Source: Pseudomonas lurida (lineage in GTDB: Bacteria > Pseudomonadota > Gammaproteobacteria > Pseudomonadales > Pseudomonadaceae). Taken from it: 64,000 nt of DNA. The translations under genes were made by a program, and so were the position numbers. Position 1 is the first letter of the stretch. Each line of letters opens with the position of its first letter. The DNA lies in the NCBI RefSeq assembly GCF_013522705.1, contig NZ_JAAMRE010000013.1, forward strand, positions 1 through 64,000, in the 5' to 3' direction. Positions 16,909-26,355 of this stretch are shown here, piece by piece. Below the pieces are notes generated by a model. That model searched no databases. It had not been told where the DNA came from and was given only the letters and a program-made list of their open reading frames with translations.

Positions 16909-18198
16909 ATGACTGCCACCTCTGTCGCACAGGCGCAGCGCTTTTCCCGCTCCGACTACAAAACCCTGGGCCTGGCTGCCTTGGGCGGTGCCTTGGAAAT
17001 CTATGATTTCATCATCTTTGTGTTTTTCGCGCTGACCCTCAGCCAACTGTTCTTCCCGCCGCAAATGCCCGAGTGGCTGCGCCTGCTGCAAAGCTTCGGC
17101 ATCTTTGTCACCGGCTACCTGGCGCGCCCGTTGGGCGGCATCCTGATGGCGCATTTTGCCGATCACCTGGGACGCAAACGCGTATTCAGCCTGAGCATCC
17201 TGATGATGGCCTTGCCCTGCCTGCTGATCGGGATCATGCCCACCTACGCCCAGATCGGTTATTTCGCACCGCTGATCCTGTTGGCGCTGCGGGTGCTGCA
17301 AGGCGCGGCGGTGGGCGGTGAAGTGCCCAGTGCCTGGACCTTCGTTGCCGAGCATGCGCCGCGCAACCATCGCGGTTACGCGCTCGGTTTCCTACAGGCC
17401 GGGCTGACCTTCGGTTACTTGCTTGGCGCTCTGACCGCAACGCTGCTGGCGCAAGTCTTTACGCCCGCTGAGATCCTCGACTACGCCTGGCGGTTTCCTT
17501 TCCTGCTCGGTGGTGTGTTCGGGGTGATCGGCGTGTGGCTGCGCCGCTGGCTCAGTGAAACCCCGGTCTTCATGCAAATGCAGGCGCGCCGACAGGCTGC
17601 CGCCGAACTGCCGCTGCGCACCGTATTGCGCGACCATCGCGCGGTGTTGCTGCCGGCGATGATCCTCACCTGCGTGCTCACCTCGGCCGTGGTGGTGCTG
17701 GTGGTCATTACCCCGACCATGATGCAGAAAACCTTCGGCATGAGCCCCAGTCACACCTTCGCCTTGAGCGCGCTGGGCATCGTCTTTCTCAACATCGGCT
17801 GTGTGCTCGCCGGCCTGCTGGTGGACCGCATCGGTGCCTGGCGCGCGGTGCTGGTCTACAGCCTGTTGCTGCCGGTGGGGATTGCGCTGTTGTACGCCAG
17901 CCTGATCGGCGGTGGTGCGTGGCTCGGCGCCGCGTATGCCGTTGCGGGCTTGAGCTGCGGGGTGGTGGGCGCCGTGCCCTCGGTGATGGTCGGCCTGTTT
18001 CCGCCGGCGGTGAGGGTGTCGGGGATTTCCTTCACGTACAACATCGCCTACGCGCTGTGGGCCAGCACCACGCCGCTGATGCTGATCGCACTCATGCCCG
18101 CCAGTCCGTGGATCTGTGTGGGCTACTGCGTGGTGATGGGCGCGGTGGGGGTGGGCAGTGTGGCGCTGTTTGGCAAGCGCCACGCTTTGATGGCCTGA
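16909..18198 (+). CDS. MFS transporter, metabolite:H+ symporter type
   Basis: A 429-residue major facilitator with 12 predicted membrane helices. It resembles the metabolite:H+ symporter subfamily (citrate, shikimate, proline betaine transporters). Features are GGALEIYDFIIFVFFA in helix 1, RPLGGILMAHFADHLGRKRV (the helix 2-3 motif A) and LRVLQGAAVGGEVPSAWTF in helix 4. Substrate unknown. It is transcribed divergently from atoE over a 186-base gap and converges with the GntP-type gene, 3 bases apart. Confidence 0.85.
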   Translation: MTATSVAQAQRFSRSDYKTLGLAALGGALEIYDFIIFVFFALTLSQLFFPPQMPEWLRLLQSFGIFVTGYLARPLGGILMAHFADHLGRKRVFSLSILMMALPCLLIGIMPTYAQIGYFAPLILLALRVLQGAAVGGEVPSAWTFVAEHAPRNHRGYALGFLQAGLTFGYLLGALTATLLAQVFTPAEILDYAWRFPFLLGGVFGVIGVWLRRWLSETPVFMQMQARRQAAAELPLRTVLRDHRAVLLPAMILTCVLTSAVVVLVVITPTMMQKTFGMSPSHTFALSALGIVFLNIGCVLAGLLVDRIGAWRAVLVYSLLLPVGIALLYASLIGGGAWLGAAYAVAGLSCGVVGAVPSVMVGLFPPAVRVSGISFTYNIAYALWASTTPLMLIALMPASPWICVGYCVVMGAVGVGSVALFGKRHALMA

Positions 18199-18201
18199 GG
18201 G

Positions 18202-19572
18202 TCAGGTCAGGAAGTGCCAGAGCAGCAACGTACCGACCAGGCCGACCACGGACACAATGGTCTGCAGTACCGACCAGACCCAAATGGTCTGCTTGAGCTG
18301 CAGCCCGAAATACTCACGCACCATCCAGAACCCGGCATCGTTGACGTGGCAGAAGAACACCGAGCCGGCGCCGATCGCCAGGGCCACCAGTGAGCTTTGT
18401 GTCGCCGCCAGGCCCGCCATCATCGGCGCCAGGATGCCCGCCGTTGTGGTGGTGGCGACGGTTGCCGAACCCGTGGCCTGCCGCAACGCCACGGCGATCA
18501 GCCAGGCCAGCAGCAGATACGGCATGTGCGCGCCTTCGGCGACCTTGCTGATGGTCTGGCTGACGCCGGCGTCGAGCAGGGTTTGCTTGAGGCCGCCGCC
18601 GGCTCCTATGGTCAACAGCAACACCGCAATCGGCGCGAGTGCCTTGCGCAGGGTATTGCCGACCTCGGCGCGTGGCATGCCGGCCGCCCAGCCCAGGCAG
18701 ATCACCGCAGCGATTACCGCCAGGCCGAGGGCGATCAGCGGTTCGCCGAGGAACTTGAGCGTCATGCCCACACTGCTTTCGGCGGGCAATGCGACTTTGG
18801 CCAAGGTGCTGCCGAGCATCAGAATCACCGGCAACAGAATGATCAGCAACGACACGCCGAAGCTCGGCTGGCGCGGTGCCTTGGGCGGCGCGCTGAACAG
18901 CGCGCCGATGTCGGCCGGCTCATCCACATGCAGGCGCTTGGACAGCCAGTTGCCATAGATCGGCCCGGCCAGTATCACCGCCGGCACCGCCAGGCAAAAG
19001 CCCAGCAGCATGGTCAGGCCCAGGTCGGCGTGAAGCGCGCCCACCGCAATCAGCGGCCCTGGGTGCGGCGGCATCAACGCGTGCAACGTGGTCATGCCCG
19101 CCAGCGCCGGGATGGCGATTTTCAGCAGTGGCTGGTTCGAGCGCTTGGCCATGACGAAGATGATCGGCACCATCATCACCAGGCCCACTTCAAAGAACAG
19201 CGGCAAGCCGATCACCATCGCCACCAAGGCCATGACCCACGGCAGCGACTTGCCCTTGCCCAGCCCCAGCAGGGTGGTGGCGATGCGATCGGCCGCACCG
19301 GACTCGGCCATCAGCGCGCCCAGCATCGAACCCAGGGCAATGATGATCCCGGCCTCGCCAAGGATCGCCCCGGCGCCTTTGCTGAAGGCCTTGGCCACAT
19401 CTTCCGGCGGCAGGCCTGCACCCACTCCGGCGATAAAGGTGCCGATCAAAATCGACAGAAACGGCGGTAGCTTGGTCGCGCTGATCAGCACGATGATGCT
19501 GGCGATGGCCAGTAGTACGCAAAACATCAGGCGGGTGTCGTGCACCATCCACGCAGCAGTCGATAACGCCAA
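18202..19572 (-). CDS. gntT: GntP-family gluconate:H+ symporter
   Basis: A 456-residue permease of the GntP family. Typical sequences are LPPFLSILIGTFIAGVGAG near the N-terminus, GLPLFFEVGLVMMVPI and ALMPPHPGPLIAVGAL in the centre, and FFCHVNDAGFWMVREYFGL near the C-terminus. The family imports gluconate or related sugar acids with protons. No gluconokinase or GntR gene is adjacent, so the exact substrate is inferred. The 209 bases upstream, shared with the flavin reductase gene, are AT-rich near 19600-19620. Confidence 0.86.
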   Translation of the reverse strand: MALSTAAWMVHDTRLMFCVLLAIASIIVLISATKLPPFLSILIGTFIAGVGAGLPPEDVAKAFSKGAGAILGEAGIIIALGSMLGALMAESGAADRIATTLLGLGKGKSLPWVMALVAMVIGLPLFFEVGLVMMVPIIFVMAKRSNQPLLKIAIPALAGMTTLHALMPPHPGPLIAVGALHADLGLTMLLGFCLAVPAVILAGPIYGNWLSKRLHVDEPADIGALFSAPPKAPRQPSFGVSLLIILLPVILMLGSTLAKVALPAESSVGMTLKFLGEPLIALGLAVIAAVICLGWAAGMPRAEVGNTLRKALAPIAVLLLTIGAGGGLKQTLLDAGVSQTISKVAEGAHMPYLLLAWLIAVALRQATGSATVATTTTAGILAPMMAGLAATQSSLVALAIGAGSVFFCHVNDAGFWMVREYFGLQLKQTIWVWSVLQTIVSVVGLVGTLLLWHFLT

Positions 19573-19781
19573 AGCGGGACTCCTTATCGAACAGGTTAGG
19601 ATAATTGTTTCTTTTTGTTTCCTGCGCCAAAAGGATACCTGATCGGACGTTGCCCCCCTATAGATCCGTTGTGTTGGCGATTTTTTTCATGTTCCGAGGG
19701 CTTGGCCACTCACGGCGGACCTTACCCGGGGAGCTTGTGCTTGAGGTATCGTAGGTTTTTTCGCTTGAAGAGCCACCCTGC

Positions 19782-20357
19782 ATGAGCCCCGAACACTGCC
19801 GTCCTGTCCCGCTGCCCAAGGCCTACCGCTTGCTCAATCATGGCCCGACCGTACTGGTGAGCGCCGCTCATGAAGGCCAGCGCACTATCATGGCTGCCGC
19901 CTGGGCCATGCCGATGGATTTCGAACCGCCGAAGGTCGCGGTGGTGTTGGACAAATCCACCTGGACCCGCGAACTGCTGGAAGGCGCCGGCACCTTTGTG
20001 CTGCAGGTGCCGTGTGCGGCCCAGGCCGACCTGGTGCAGACCGTCGGTACCATCAGTGGCCGCGACCTCGACAAATTCGCCGCCTATGGCTTGCGCACGT
20101 TCAACGGTGAACACACCGACGCACCGTTGCTGGAGGGGGGCGTGGCGTGGTTGGAGTGCCGCCTGCTGCCCGAGCCGCATAACCAGCAGACCTACGACCT
20201 GTTCCTCGGTGAAGTGGTCGCCGCCTACGCCGATGAGCGTGTCTTCAGTGACGGGCGCTGGCACTTCGAGGGGCACGACCCATTGCGCACCTTGCACCAC
20301 GTGGCGGGCGGGCATTTCCTGAGCATCGGCCAGCCGATCGATGGGCGCCAGTTGTAA
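19782..20357 (+). CDS. flavin reductase family protein (FMN-binding split barrel)
   Basis: A 191-residue protein of the flavin reductase-like, FMN-binding family. Motifs include PTVLVSAAHEGQRTIMAAAWAMPMDF at about 24-49 and FVLQVPCAAQADLVQTVGTISGRDLDKF at about 73-100. Such proteins reduce free flavins or bind FMN for a partner oxygenase. No oxygenase is adjacent. It faces the AraC-type gene convergently, 15 bases away. Confidence 0.83.
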   Translation: MSPEHCRPVPLPKAYRLLNHGPTVLVSAAHEGQRTIMAAAWAMPMDFEPPKVAVVLDKSTWTRELLEGAGTFVLQVPCAAQADLVQTVGTISGRDLDKFAAYGLRTFNGEHTDAPLLEGGVAWLECRLLPEPHNQQTYDLFLGEVVAAYADERVFSDGRWHFEGHDPLRTLHHVAGGHFLSIGQPIDGRQL

Positions 20358-20372
20358 GCCTGGCCAACGCAT

Positions 20373-21182
20373 TCAACGTCCCAGCATCTTCACCCAGCGC
20401 GACGGCGGCATGCCGTAGGTGCTGCGAAATTGCCGGGTCATATGGCTCTGGTCGGTGAAGCCGGCGGTGAGCGCCGCATCTACCAGAGATTGGCCCTGGG
20501 CCAGGAGGCTGCGCACCAGGTCCAGGCGGCGCATGGTCAGGTAACGGTAGGGGCTGGTGCCGAACAGCAGGCGAAAATCCCGCGACAAGCCCCAGCGGTC
20601 TCGCCCTGCGTGCTCGGCCATGTCATCGAGTGTGATGCTGCGGCCCAGGGCACTGTGGATAAATTCCCGTGCCCGCTCGGCGGCCAGGTAGTCGAACGTC
20701 TTGCGGCTGACGACCGCTCCTGACGCAGCGCTCAACGCCTGGGCCAGGTCGAACAACGCATCCTGTTCCTGCAACGGGTCGACCGGGCAATCCAGGTTCT
20801 GCAACAGCACTTCGCTGGCGCGGAACAGCCGCGGATCGGTGGACAATCCTGCGGGCACGAACGGCAACGGCCTGCCGCCGAGGATCTGCTGAATCAACGC
20901 CGGTTCCACATAAATCATGCGGTACTTGAAGCCTTCCTCGCTCCCGGCGCGGCCGTCGTGCACCTCATCGGGATGAATCACCATGGTCGTGCCGGGCAGG
21001 CTGTGGATCATGCCGCCGCGGTAATGAAAACTCTGCACGCCGAACAACGTACGCCCGATGGCGTAAGTGTCGTGGCGATGCGGGTCGAAGGCGAAACCTG
21101 CAAAGTACGCCTCGATACGGTCCAGGCCGCTGGCGTGCGGCGCACGGTGCAGCCAATCGAGCGGGGTGGTCGAATTGCCCAT
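20373..21182 (-). CDS. AraC-family transcriptional regulator
   Basis: A 269-residue AraC-type regulator. The N-terminal cupin-like ligand domain (about 20-140) contains FDPHRHDTYAIGRT and GTTMVIHPDEVHDG. The C-terminal double helix-turn-helix (about 165-265) contains TLDDMAEHAGRDRWGLSRDFR and VDAALTAGFTDQSHMTRQFR. The ligand and targets are unknown. It is divergent from ddlA with a 159-base gap and convergent with the flavin reductase gene. Confidence 0.88.
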   Translation of the reverse strand: MGNSTTPLDWLHRAPHASGLDRIEAYFAGFAFDPHRHDTYAIGRTLFGVQSFHYRGGMIHSLPGTTMVIHPDEVHDGRAGSEEGFKYRMIYVEPALIQQILGGRPLPFVPAGLSTDPRLFRASEVLLQNLDCPVDPLQEQDALFDLAQALSAASGAVVSRKTFDYLAAERAREFIHSALGRSITLDDMAEHAGRDRWGLSRDFRLLFGTSPYRYLTMRRLDLVRSLLAQGQSLVDAALTAGFTDQSHMTRQFRSTYGMPPSRWVKMLGR

Positions 21183-21341
21183 GGTGACTTGTCACAGGAA
21201 GAGGTGGAAACACGGTAACTCAGTGTGGGGCGCGCTGTCTGCGGGGTCTTGTACGATCGTGCAGCCGCTGGCTACCCGCGCGTTTGGCAAGCGCTGACCG
21301 CCCATGGTAAGAAGCCCTACGTTCAACAATGAGGTCGAGTC

Positions 21342-22436
21342 ATGGGCAAGGTGCGGGTAGGTATTATTTTCGGTGGCCGTTCGGCTGAGCATGAAGTGTC
21401 GTTGCAGTCGGCGCGCAACATCGTCGATGCCCTCGACCGTACGCGCTTCGAACCGATCCTGATTGGCATCGACAAGGCCGGTCACTGGCACCTCAACGAC
21501 ACCTCCAACTTCCTGCTTAATCAGGAAAACCCAGCCTTGATCGCCCTCAACCAATCCAATCGCGAACTGGCGGTCGTGCCGGGCAAAGCCAATCGCCAGG
21601 TCGTGGAGACTTCCGGCCAAGGCGTGCTGGAACATATCGACGTGATCTTTCCCATCGTCCACGGCACCCTTGGGGAAGACGGGTGCCTGCAAGGCTTGCT
21701 GCGCATGGCCGACCTGCCGTTTGTCGGTTCCGACGTGCTGGGCTCGGCGATTTGCATGGACAAGGACATCAGCAAGCGCCTGCTGCGTGACGCCGGTATC
21801 GCCGTCACTCCGTTTTTGACGCTCACCCGTGGCAATGCGGCCCGCACTTCGTTTGAGAAGGCGGCGAATACGCTGGGCCTGCCGCTGTTCGTCAAACCGG
21901 CCAACCAGGGATCTTCAGTGGGCGTGAGCAAAGTCGGCAGCGAAGCCGAGTACCGTGCCGCCGTTGAACTGGCGTTGGGGTTCGATGAGAAGGTGCTGGT
22001 GGAGTCTGCTGTTCAGGGTCGTGAAATCGAATGTGCGGTATTGGGCAACGACAACCCCATCGCCAGCGGTTGCGGCGAGATCGTGGTGAGCAGCGGGTTC
22101 TATTCCTACGACAGCAAATACATCGACGACCAGGCTGCCCAGGTGGTGGTGCCGGCCGCGATCAGTCATGACGCCAGCGAACGCATTCGCCACCTGGCAG
22201 TGCAGGCGTTTGAAGTGTTGGGCTGCTCCGGGCTGGCGCGTGTCGATGTGTTCCTCACTGACAATGGCGAGGTATTGATCAACGAAATCAACTCGCTGCC
22301 CGGCTTCACCCGCATCAGCATGTACCCCAAGCTATGGCAGGCCGCGGGGATGAGCTACAGCGAGCTGGTCACCCGCCTGATCGAACTGGCGATGGAGCGG
22401 CACGCGGCGCGCAAGGGGCTGAAGATCAGCCGCTGA
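21342..22436 (+). CDS. ddlA: D-alanine--D-alanine ligase A
   Basis: A 364-residue ATP-grasp ligase that joins two D-alanines for peptidoglycan precursors. Seen are the N-terminal [20 protein letters not shown], the ATP-binding [17 protein letters not shown] (about 185-201) and the C-terminal [17 protein letters not shown] (about 307-323). The length equals that of E. coli DdlA. In Pseudomonas a second copy (ddlB) usually lies in the mur-fts cluster, so this is likely the stand-alone paralogue. Confidence 0.93.
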   Translation: MGKVRVGIIFGGRSAEHEVSLQSARNIVDALDRTRFEPILIGIDKAGHWHLNDTSNFLLNQENPALIALNQSNRELAVVPGKANRQVVETSGQGVLEHIDVIFPIVHGTLGEDGCLQGLLRMADLPFVGSDVLGSAICMDKDISKRLLRDAGIAVTPFLTLTRGNAARTSFEKAANTLGLPLFVKPANQGSSVGVSKVGSEAEYRAAVELALGFDEKVLVESAVQGREIECAVLGNDNPIASGCGEIVVSSGFYSYDSKYIDDQAAQVVVPAAISHDASERIRHLAVQAFEVLGCSGLARVDVFLTDNGEVLINEINSLPGFTRISMYPKLWQAAGMSYSELVTRLIELAMERHAARKGLKISR

Positions 22437-22447
22437 GTGAGCGTGTT

Positions 22448-22472
22448 GTGGTGAACGGGCTTGCCCCCTTCC
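22448..22472. repeat. degenerate REP-like element
   Basis: GTGGTGAACGGGCTTGCCCCC lies in the 38-base gap between the convergent ddlA and gamma-glutamyltransferase genes. It shares the GGGCTTGCCC core with the elements at 3875 and 15175 but is less symmetrical. Confidence 0.45.
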
Positions 22473-22474
22473 AG

Positions 22475-24304
22475 TCAGTCACCCAGCGCTTCGCTTTCGC
22501 GCCGAGGGTCGGCGCCGCCGTTCAGCGATACCTTGCCTTGCGCGTCCCGCGTGCGGACGATGGCCTGTACGCCGCTGGTCATCTCGATCTCGCTCAGCGT
22601 GTGGCCCTTGTCTTTCAGCGCCTGTTTGAGCGCCGGGCTGACCAGGCCCGCCTCCAGCTCGGTTGCGCCATTGCGACTGCCGAAGTTAGGCAGGTTGATC
22701 GCCGCCTGCGGATCGAGTTTCCAGTCGAGCAGGGCCACCAGCGACTTGCTCACGTATTCGATGATTTGCGAGCCTCCCGGAGAGCCCACGGTGGCCAGCA
22801 GCTCACCGCTGCGGCGGTCGAATACCAATGTCGGTGCCATGGCCGAACGTGGCCGTTTGCCGGGTTGCACGCGGTTGGCGACGGGCTGGCCATTTTCTTC
22901 GGGGATGAACGAAAAGTCGGTCATCTGGTTGTTGAGCAAAAAGCCCTGGACCATCAGGTGGGAGCCAAACGCGGCTTCCACCGTGGTGGTCATCGACACC
23001 GCGCCGCCCAGGTCATCCACCGCCACCACCTGCGAGGTGGAGATGCGCAGCGGCGAACGATCCGGTGCGTAGGCCACCTGCAGGCCAGCCGGTTGACCGG
23101 GCTTGGCCACGCCCATGCTGCGTTCACCGATCAAGGTGGCGCGCCGGGCCAGGTAGTCCGGTGCGATCAGGCCTGCGACCGGAACCGGTGTGAAATCGGC
23201 GTCGGCCACATACAGCGCGCGATCGGCAAATGCCAGGCGCCCGGCCTCGGCGAGCAGGTGCACGGCCTCGGGCGTCGGTTCCAACCCGGCGGGCGATGGG
23301 CTTTTGAGCGGTGTCATCGGCGCGATGGCCAGGCGCGGATCGCGGGCTTCCAGCGCCTGCAGCGTGCCCAGGATCTGTGCCACGGCAATCCCACCGGAGG
23401 ATGGCGGGGGCATGCCGCAGACTGTCCATTGTTTGTAATCGCTGCACAGCGGCGCGCGCTCCTTGGCGGCGTAGCCTTGCAGGTCGGCCTGGGACAGGCT
23501 CCCGGCATTGCGATGGCCCTGGACCTTGCGCACGATTTCGTCGGCAATCGGCCCGGTGTAGAGCGCGTCCGGCCCTTCCTTGGCGATGCGCTTGAACACG
23601 TGAGCCAGCGCCGGGTTCTTCAACAGGGTGCCGGTGGCTTTAGGCGTGCCGTCGGCATTCAGGAAATACGCCGCCATGTCCGGCGATTGGGCGATATACG
23701 GGTCGGCGGCAATCAGGCTGTGCAAGCGCGGGGAAATCGCGAAGCCTTGTTCCGCCAGACGGATCGCCGGCTCGAACAATTTGGCCCACTGCAGATGACC
23801 GGTCTTTTTATGCGCCATTTCCAGCGCACGCAGTACCCCTGGCGTACCGACCGAGCGGCCGCCGATCTGTGCTTCGGGAAACGCCATCGGCTTGCCGTCG
23901 GCGCTGAGGAACAGGTGCTCTGAGGCCCCGGCCGGTGCGGTTTCGCGGCCGTCGTACGCGTGCACCTTTTCGCCATCCCACAGCAGGATGAATGCACCGC
24001 CACCGATCCCCGATGACTGCGGCTCCACCAGGGTCAACACCGCCTGCATTGCAATCGCGGCGTCAATCGCCGAGCCGCCCTGGCGCAACATGTCGCGCCC
24101 GGCTTGCGCGGCCAGCGGGTTGGCGGCGGCGGCCATGTGGCGCTCGGCGTGACGGGGGGTAAGGCCGGTGCGATAGCCCGAGCCCAGCTCCGGAGCCGGA
24201 GGCTGTTCGTTAACCGAGCTATGGCAGGCTGCCAACGCCAGGGTCGCGGCGATGACCGTCAGTTGACGGCGAGAAATCGAAAACACGCGCTGAACTCCGT
24301 TCAT
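22475..24304 (-). CDS. ggt: gamma-glutamyltransferase
   Basis: A roughly 609-residue periplasmic gamma-glutamyltransferase precursor that cleaves gamma-glutamyl bonds of glutathione and related compounds. The N-terminus after ATG 24304 is a lipoprotein-like signal ending LALAACHSS. Family signatures are HAERHMAAAANPLAAQAG near residue 50 and GIGGGAFILLWDG near 110. The autocleavage region is STSQVVAVDDLGGAVSMTTT near 410, whose Thr would become the catalytic N-terminus. GSPGGSQIIEYV follows near 510. The frame stays open ten codons upstream to a TTG. The ATG is chosen because it starts the signal peptide. Confidence 0.9.
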   Translation of the reverse strand: MNGVQRVFSISRRQLTVIAATLALAACHSSVNEQPPAPELGSGYRTGLTPRHAERHMAAAANPLAAQAGRDMLRQGGSAIDAAIAMQAVLTLVEPQSSGIGGGAFILLWDGEKVHAYDGRETAPAGASEHLFLSADGKPMAFPEAQIGGRSVGTPGVLRALEMAHKKTGHLQWAKLFEPAIRLAEQGFAISPRLHSLIAADPYIAQSPDMAAYFLNADGTPKATGTLLKNPALAHVFKRIAKEGPDALYTGPIADEIVRKVQGHRNAGSLSQADLQGYAAKERAPLCSDYKQWTVCGMPPPSSGGIAVAQILGTLQALEARDPRLAIAPMTPLKSPSPAGLEPTPEAVHLLAEAGRLAFADRALYVADADFTPVPVAGLIAPDYLARRATLIGERSMGVAKPGQPAGLQVAYAPDRSPLRISTSQVVAVDDLGGAVSMTTTVEAAFGSHLMVQGFLLNNQMTDFSFIPEENGQPVANRVQPGKRPRSAMAPTLVFDRRSGELLATVGSPGGSQIIEYVSKSLVALLDWKLDPQAAINLPNFGSRNGATELEAGLVSPALKQALKDKGHTLSEIEMTSGVQAIVRTRDAQGKVSLNGGADPRRESEALGD

Positions 24305-24341
24305 GGTAAGCAGTAATCGTTGTCCTTTGGCCAAGGCTGTT

Positions 24342-25121
24342 CTACAGGTAAATCGTGCCTTGCATATACAGCGCAGCCTTGCCGGAAATAATCACGCGGT
24401 CGCCCTTGAGTTCGCAGTGCAGCTGGCCTTTACGTGCGCCGCCTTGCTCCGCAGTCAAGTGGGTTTTGCCCAGGCGCTCGGCCCAGAACGGCGCCAACGA
24501 GGTGTGCGCCGAACCGGTGACCGGGTCTTCATTGACCCCGACATTCGGTCCGAACCAGCGCGACACAATGTCAAACCGCGTACCGCGCGTGGTCACGGCA
24601 ATTCCGCGCTTGGGCAGGCCCTTGAGCCGTGCAAAGTCCGGGGTCAGCGCCGCCACCTGGGCTTCATCCTGCAGCAGCACAATGAAGTCGTCGGTGCTGA
24701 ACACGTCGGCATGTTCAATGCCCAGCGCGGCGAACATTCCGGCGGGCGGCTCGCACGGTTGTGGCGTTTTGGCCGGGAAATCCATCGCCAGCTCATCACC
24801 GTTGCGTGTCACGCGAAGCTCGCCGCTGCGGGTGGCAAAGCGCAGCACGTCGGCCCTGTCCGCCAGCTTGTGAATCAACACCCACGCCGCCGCGAGCGTG
24901 GCATGGCCACACAGGTCCACTTCGACTTCAGGGGTAAACCAGCGCAACTCATAACCTTCGCCCCGGCGTACGAAGTAAGCGGTTTCGGAGAGATTGTTCT
25001 CGGCGGCTATTGCCTGCAGCCGCTCGTCCGGCAACCACTCGGTGAGTGGGCAGACCGCAGCCGGGTTGCCGCCGAAAGGCTGTTCGCTGAAGGCGTCGAC
25101 TTGGTAGATGTCCAATTTCAC
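24342..25121 (-). CDS. PhzF-family isomerase/epimerase
   Basis: A 259-residue protein of the PhzF (diaminopimelate-epimerase fold) family. The start is GTG at 25121 with GGAG upstream, giving the usual N-terminus KLDIYQVDAFSEQPFGGNPAAV. The catalytic-type Glu is in NNLSETAYF near residue 47, and FTPEVEVDLCGHATLAAAWV near 70 and the C-terminal DPVTGSAHTSLAPFW are family hallmarks. No phenazine genes are nearby, so the substrate is unknown. The longer frame to 25217 lacks family support. Confidence 0.87.
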   Translation of the reverse strand: MKLDIYQVDAFSEQPFGGNPAAVCPLTEWLPDERLQAIAAENNLSETAYFVRRGEGYELRWFTPEVEVDLCGHATLAAAWVLIHKLADRADVLRFATRSGELRVTRNGDELAMDFPAKTPQPCEPPAGMFAALGIEHADVFSTDDFIVLLQDEAQVAALTPDFARLKGLPKRGIAVTTRGTRFDIVSRWFGPNVGVNEDPVTGSAHTSLAPFWAERLGKTHLTAEQGGARKGQLHCELKGDRVIISGKAALYMQGTIYL

Positions 25122-25258
25122 CGTGGGGCACTCCGTGTGTGGGGGAGGCTGGACACTAACAGTGGGTCGAGGGAGCGTCAAAATACAGTTGGAGAGTTTT
25201 TTTACGCGCATGTACAACGGCCGCGTGGGGCACGGCGGACATGCTTTTCGGCGGGCAT

Positions 25259-25292
25259 AAAAAAACGGCCTACCTTTCGGTAAGCCGTTTTT
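25259..25292 (-). terminator. terminator of tRNA-Met
   Basis: GGTAAGCCGTTTTT and AAAAACGGCCTACC pair (one wobble) around a 4-base loop. On the minus strand a seven-T run follows. It starts only eight bases after the tRNA 3' end and is the natural end of the tRNA transcript. Confidence 0.88.
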
Positions 25293-25299
25293 CAGTACT

Positions 25300-25376
25300 T
25301 GGTGGCTACACAGGGACTTGAACCCCGGACCCCAGCATTATGAATGCTATGCTCTAACCAACTGAGCTATGTAGCC
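25300..25376 (-). tRNA. tRNA-Met (CAT), elongator
   Basis: A 77-base tRNA on the minus strand with encoded 3' CCA. The acceptor stem starts GGCTACA, and the D-arm reads AGCTCAGTTGGTTAGAGCA. The anticodon loop has CAT at 25342-25340, and the T-arm is GGGGTTCAAGTCCC. The acceptor G1-C72 pair and closeness to elongator tRNA-Met argue against initiator tRNA. The T3SS cluster begins on its 5' side. The 224 bases from here to 25600 show no other gene. Confidence 0.93.
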
Positions 25377-25600
25377 AAGTGGCGCGCATTATTCGCGCAG
25401 AACGCCAAAGCGTCAAGCGTTTATTTTGAATTTTTACCTACGCTTTCAACTGTTTAACGAAAACAGCGCGCTTCGGCGACGAGTGGCGAGGTGGATGGAG
25501 GCTTTCGGCAGTAGAGGGGCTGTCGAGCTTGCGCGGTTGGCAGGCGGTACACGAAGGCTTCGATTGGGCGATATCCCTGCCGCCCAACGTTGAGTCTCGG

Positions 25601-26152
25601 CTACGGATGTTGCGAAGTGTGAGTCACGCGTTTGAGCTGTTCACGTGCCCGTGAAAGGCGGGAGCGAACGGTGCCGATGGGTATGTCCAGCGCGTCAGCC
25701 GTGTCCTGATAGCTGCCGTCGGTTTCCAGCGAGGCGTAAAGTGTCTTACGCATTTCCGTGGGCAAATGATCGATGGCGTTCAGGGTCTTTTCCAGGCGGC
25801 GATTGACCTCGAACTCCCAGTCCAGGTTGTTGCTTTCATCCTGGCCGTGGGAAAGCGACTCGTCGAATTCGCAGTGCGCCGGCTTGGCGTACATGCGCCT
25901 GAAGTGATTGCGTATCAGGTTCTGCGCGATGCCGCACATCCAGGTGCTGAGCGTGGCTATGCCGCTGTAGCGCTCACGGTTGCGCCAGGCTTCCAGGTAG
26001 GTCAATTGCAGCAGATCGTCCGCATCTTCGGGGTTGAGTACGCGCTTGTGGATGAAGCGCCGGAGTTTTTTTTGCTCGTCGTCTGTCAGGTGATGCATGA
26101 ATTGAGGCGAGCTGCCAACGAGGTGCGCTAAAGCTTCAATAGGGATATTCAT
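25601..26152 (-). CDS. hrpL: HrpL-type ECF sigma factor of the T3SS (RspL)
   Basis: A 183-residue ECF sigma factor. Region 2 is about residues 25-90 (DLLQLTYLEAWRNRERY, STWMCGIAQNLIRNHFRR). Region 4 is about 120-175 (LPTEMRKTLYASLETDGSYQ, DIPIGTVRSRLSRAREQL). Adjacent to sctW and the rest of a Hrp1-type secretion cluster, it is the expected HrpL/RspL that recognises hrp boxes. AAGGA stands eight bases before the ATG. A sigma-54 promoter 52-67 bases upstream of the start codon matches the known control of hrpL by HrpR/HrpS-type activators. It is divergent from sctW. Confidence 0.9.
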   Translation of the reverse strand: MNIPIEALAHLVGSSPQFMHHLTDDEQKKLRRFIHKRVLNPEDADDLLQLTYLEAWRNRERYSGIATLSTWMCGIAQNLIRNHFRRMYAKPAHCEFDESLSHGQDESNNLDWEFEVNRRLEKTLNAIDHLPTEMRKTLYASLETDGSYQDTADALDIPIGTVRSRLSRAREQLKRVTHTSQHP

Positions 26153-26203
26153 GTTTTTTTCCTTTGGGTAGACGCAGTCGAAACGTGTCGACCAGACCCA
26201 CTA

Positions 26204-26219
26204 AGCACTGCCTGTGCCA
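26204..26219 (-). promoter_or_regulatory. sigma-54 promoter of hrpL
   Basis: On the minus strand the sequence reads TGGCACA-GGCA-GTGCT. The -24 TGGCAC is perfect, the -12 element GTGCT differs from TTGCT at one base, and GG and GC are ten bases apart as sigma-54 needs. It lies 52 bases upstream of the hrpL start codon. Control by the HrpS-type activator at 42715 is inferred from the P. syringae model. Confidence 0.8.
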
Positions 26220-26355
26220 AGCAAAAAAATATATATAACTAGTTGATTAATATAGATAAATATCTTGAATTGAGTCGATTTTGCGCAACCGCTGGCACGC
26301 TGTGCAGGGGCGTCTGTGCAAGTCTTTTCAATTGGCGCGCACACTGGAATTGGAT

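Noticed and set aside
25377..25600. A remnant integrase or attachment repeat beside tRNA-Met
   Set aside because: I looked for a copy of the tRNA end and for integrase-like frames here and near 43700 and saw none.
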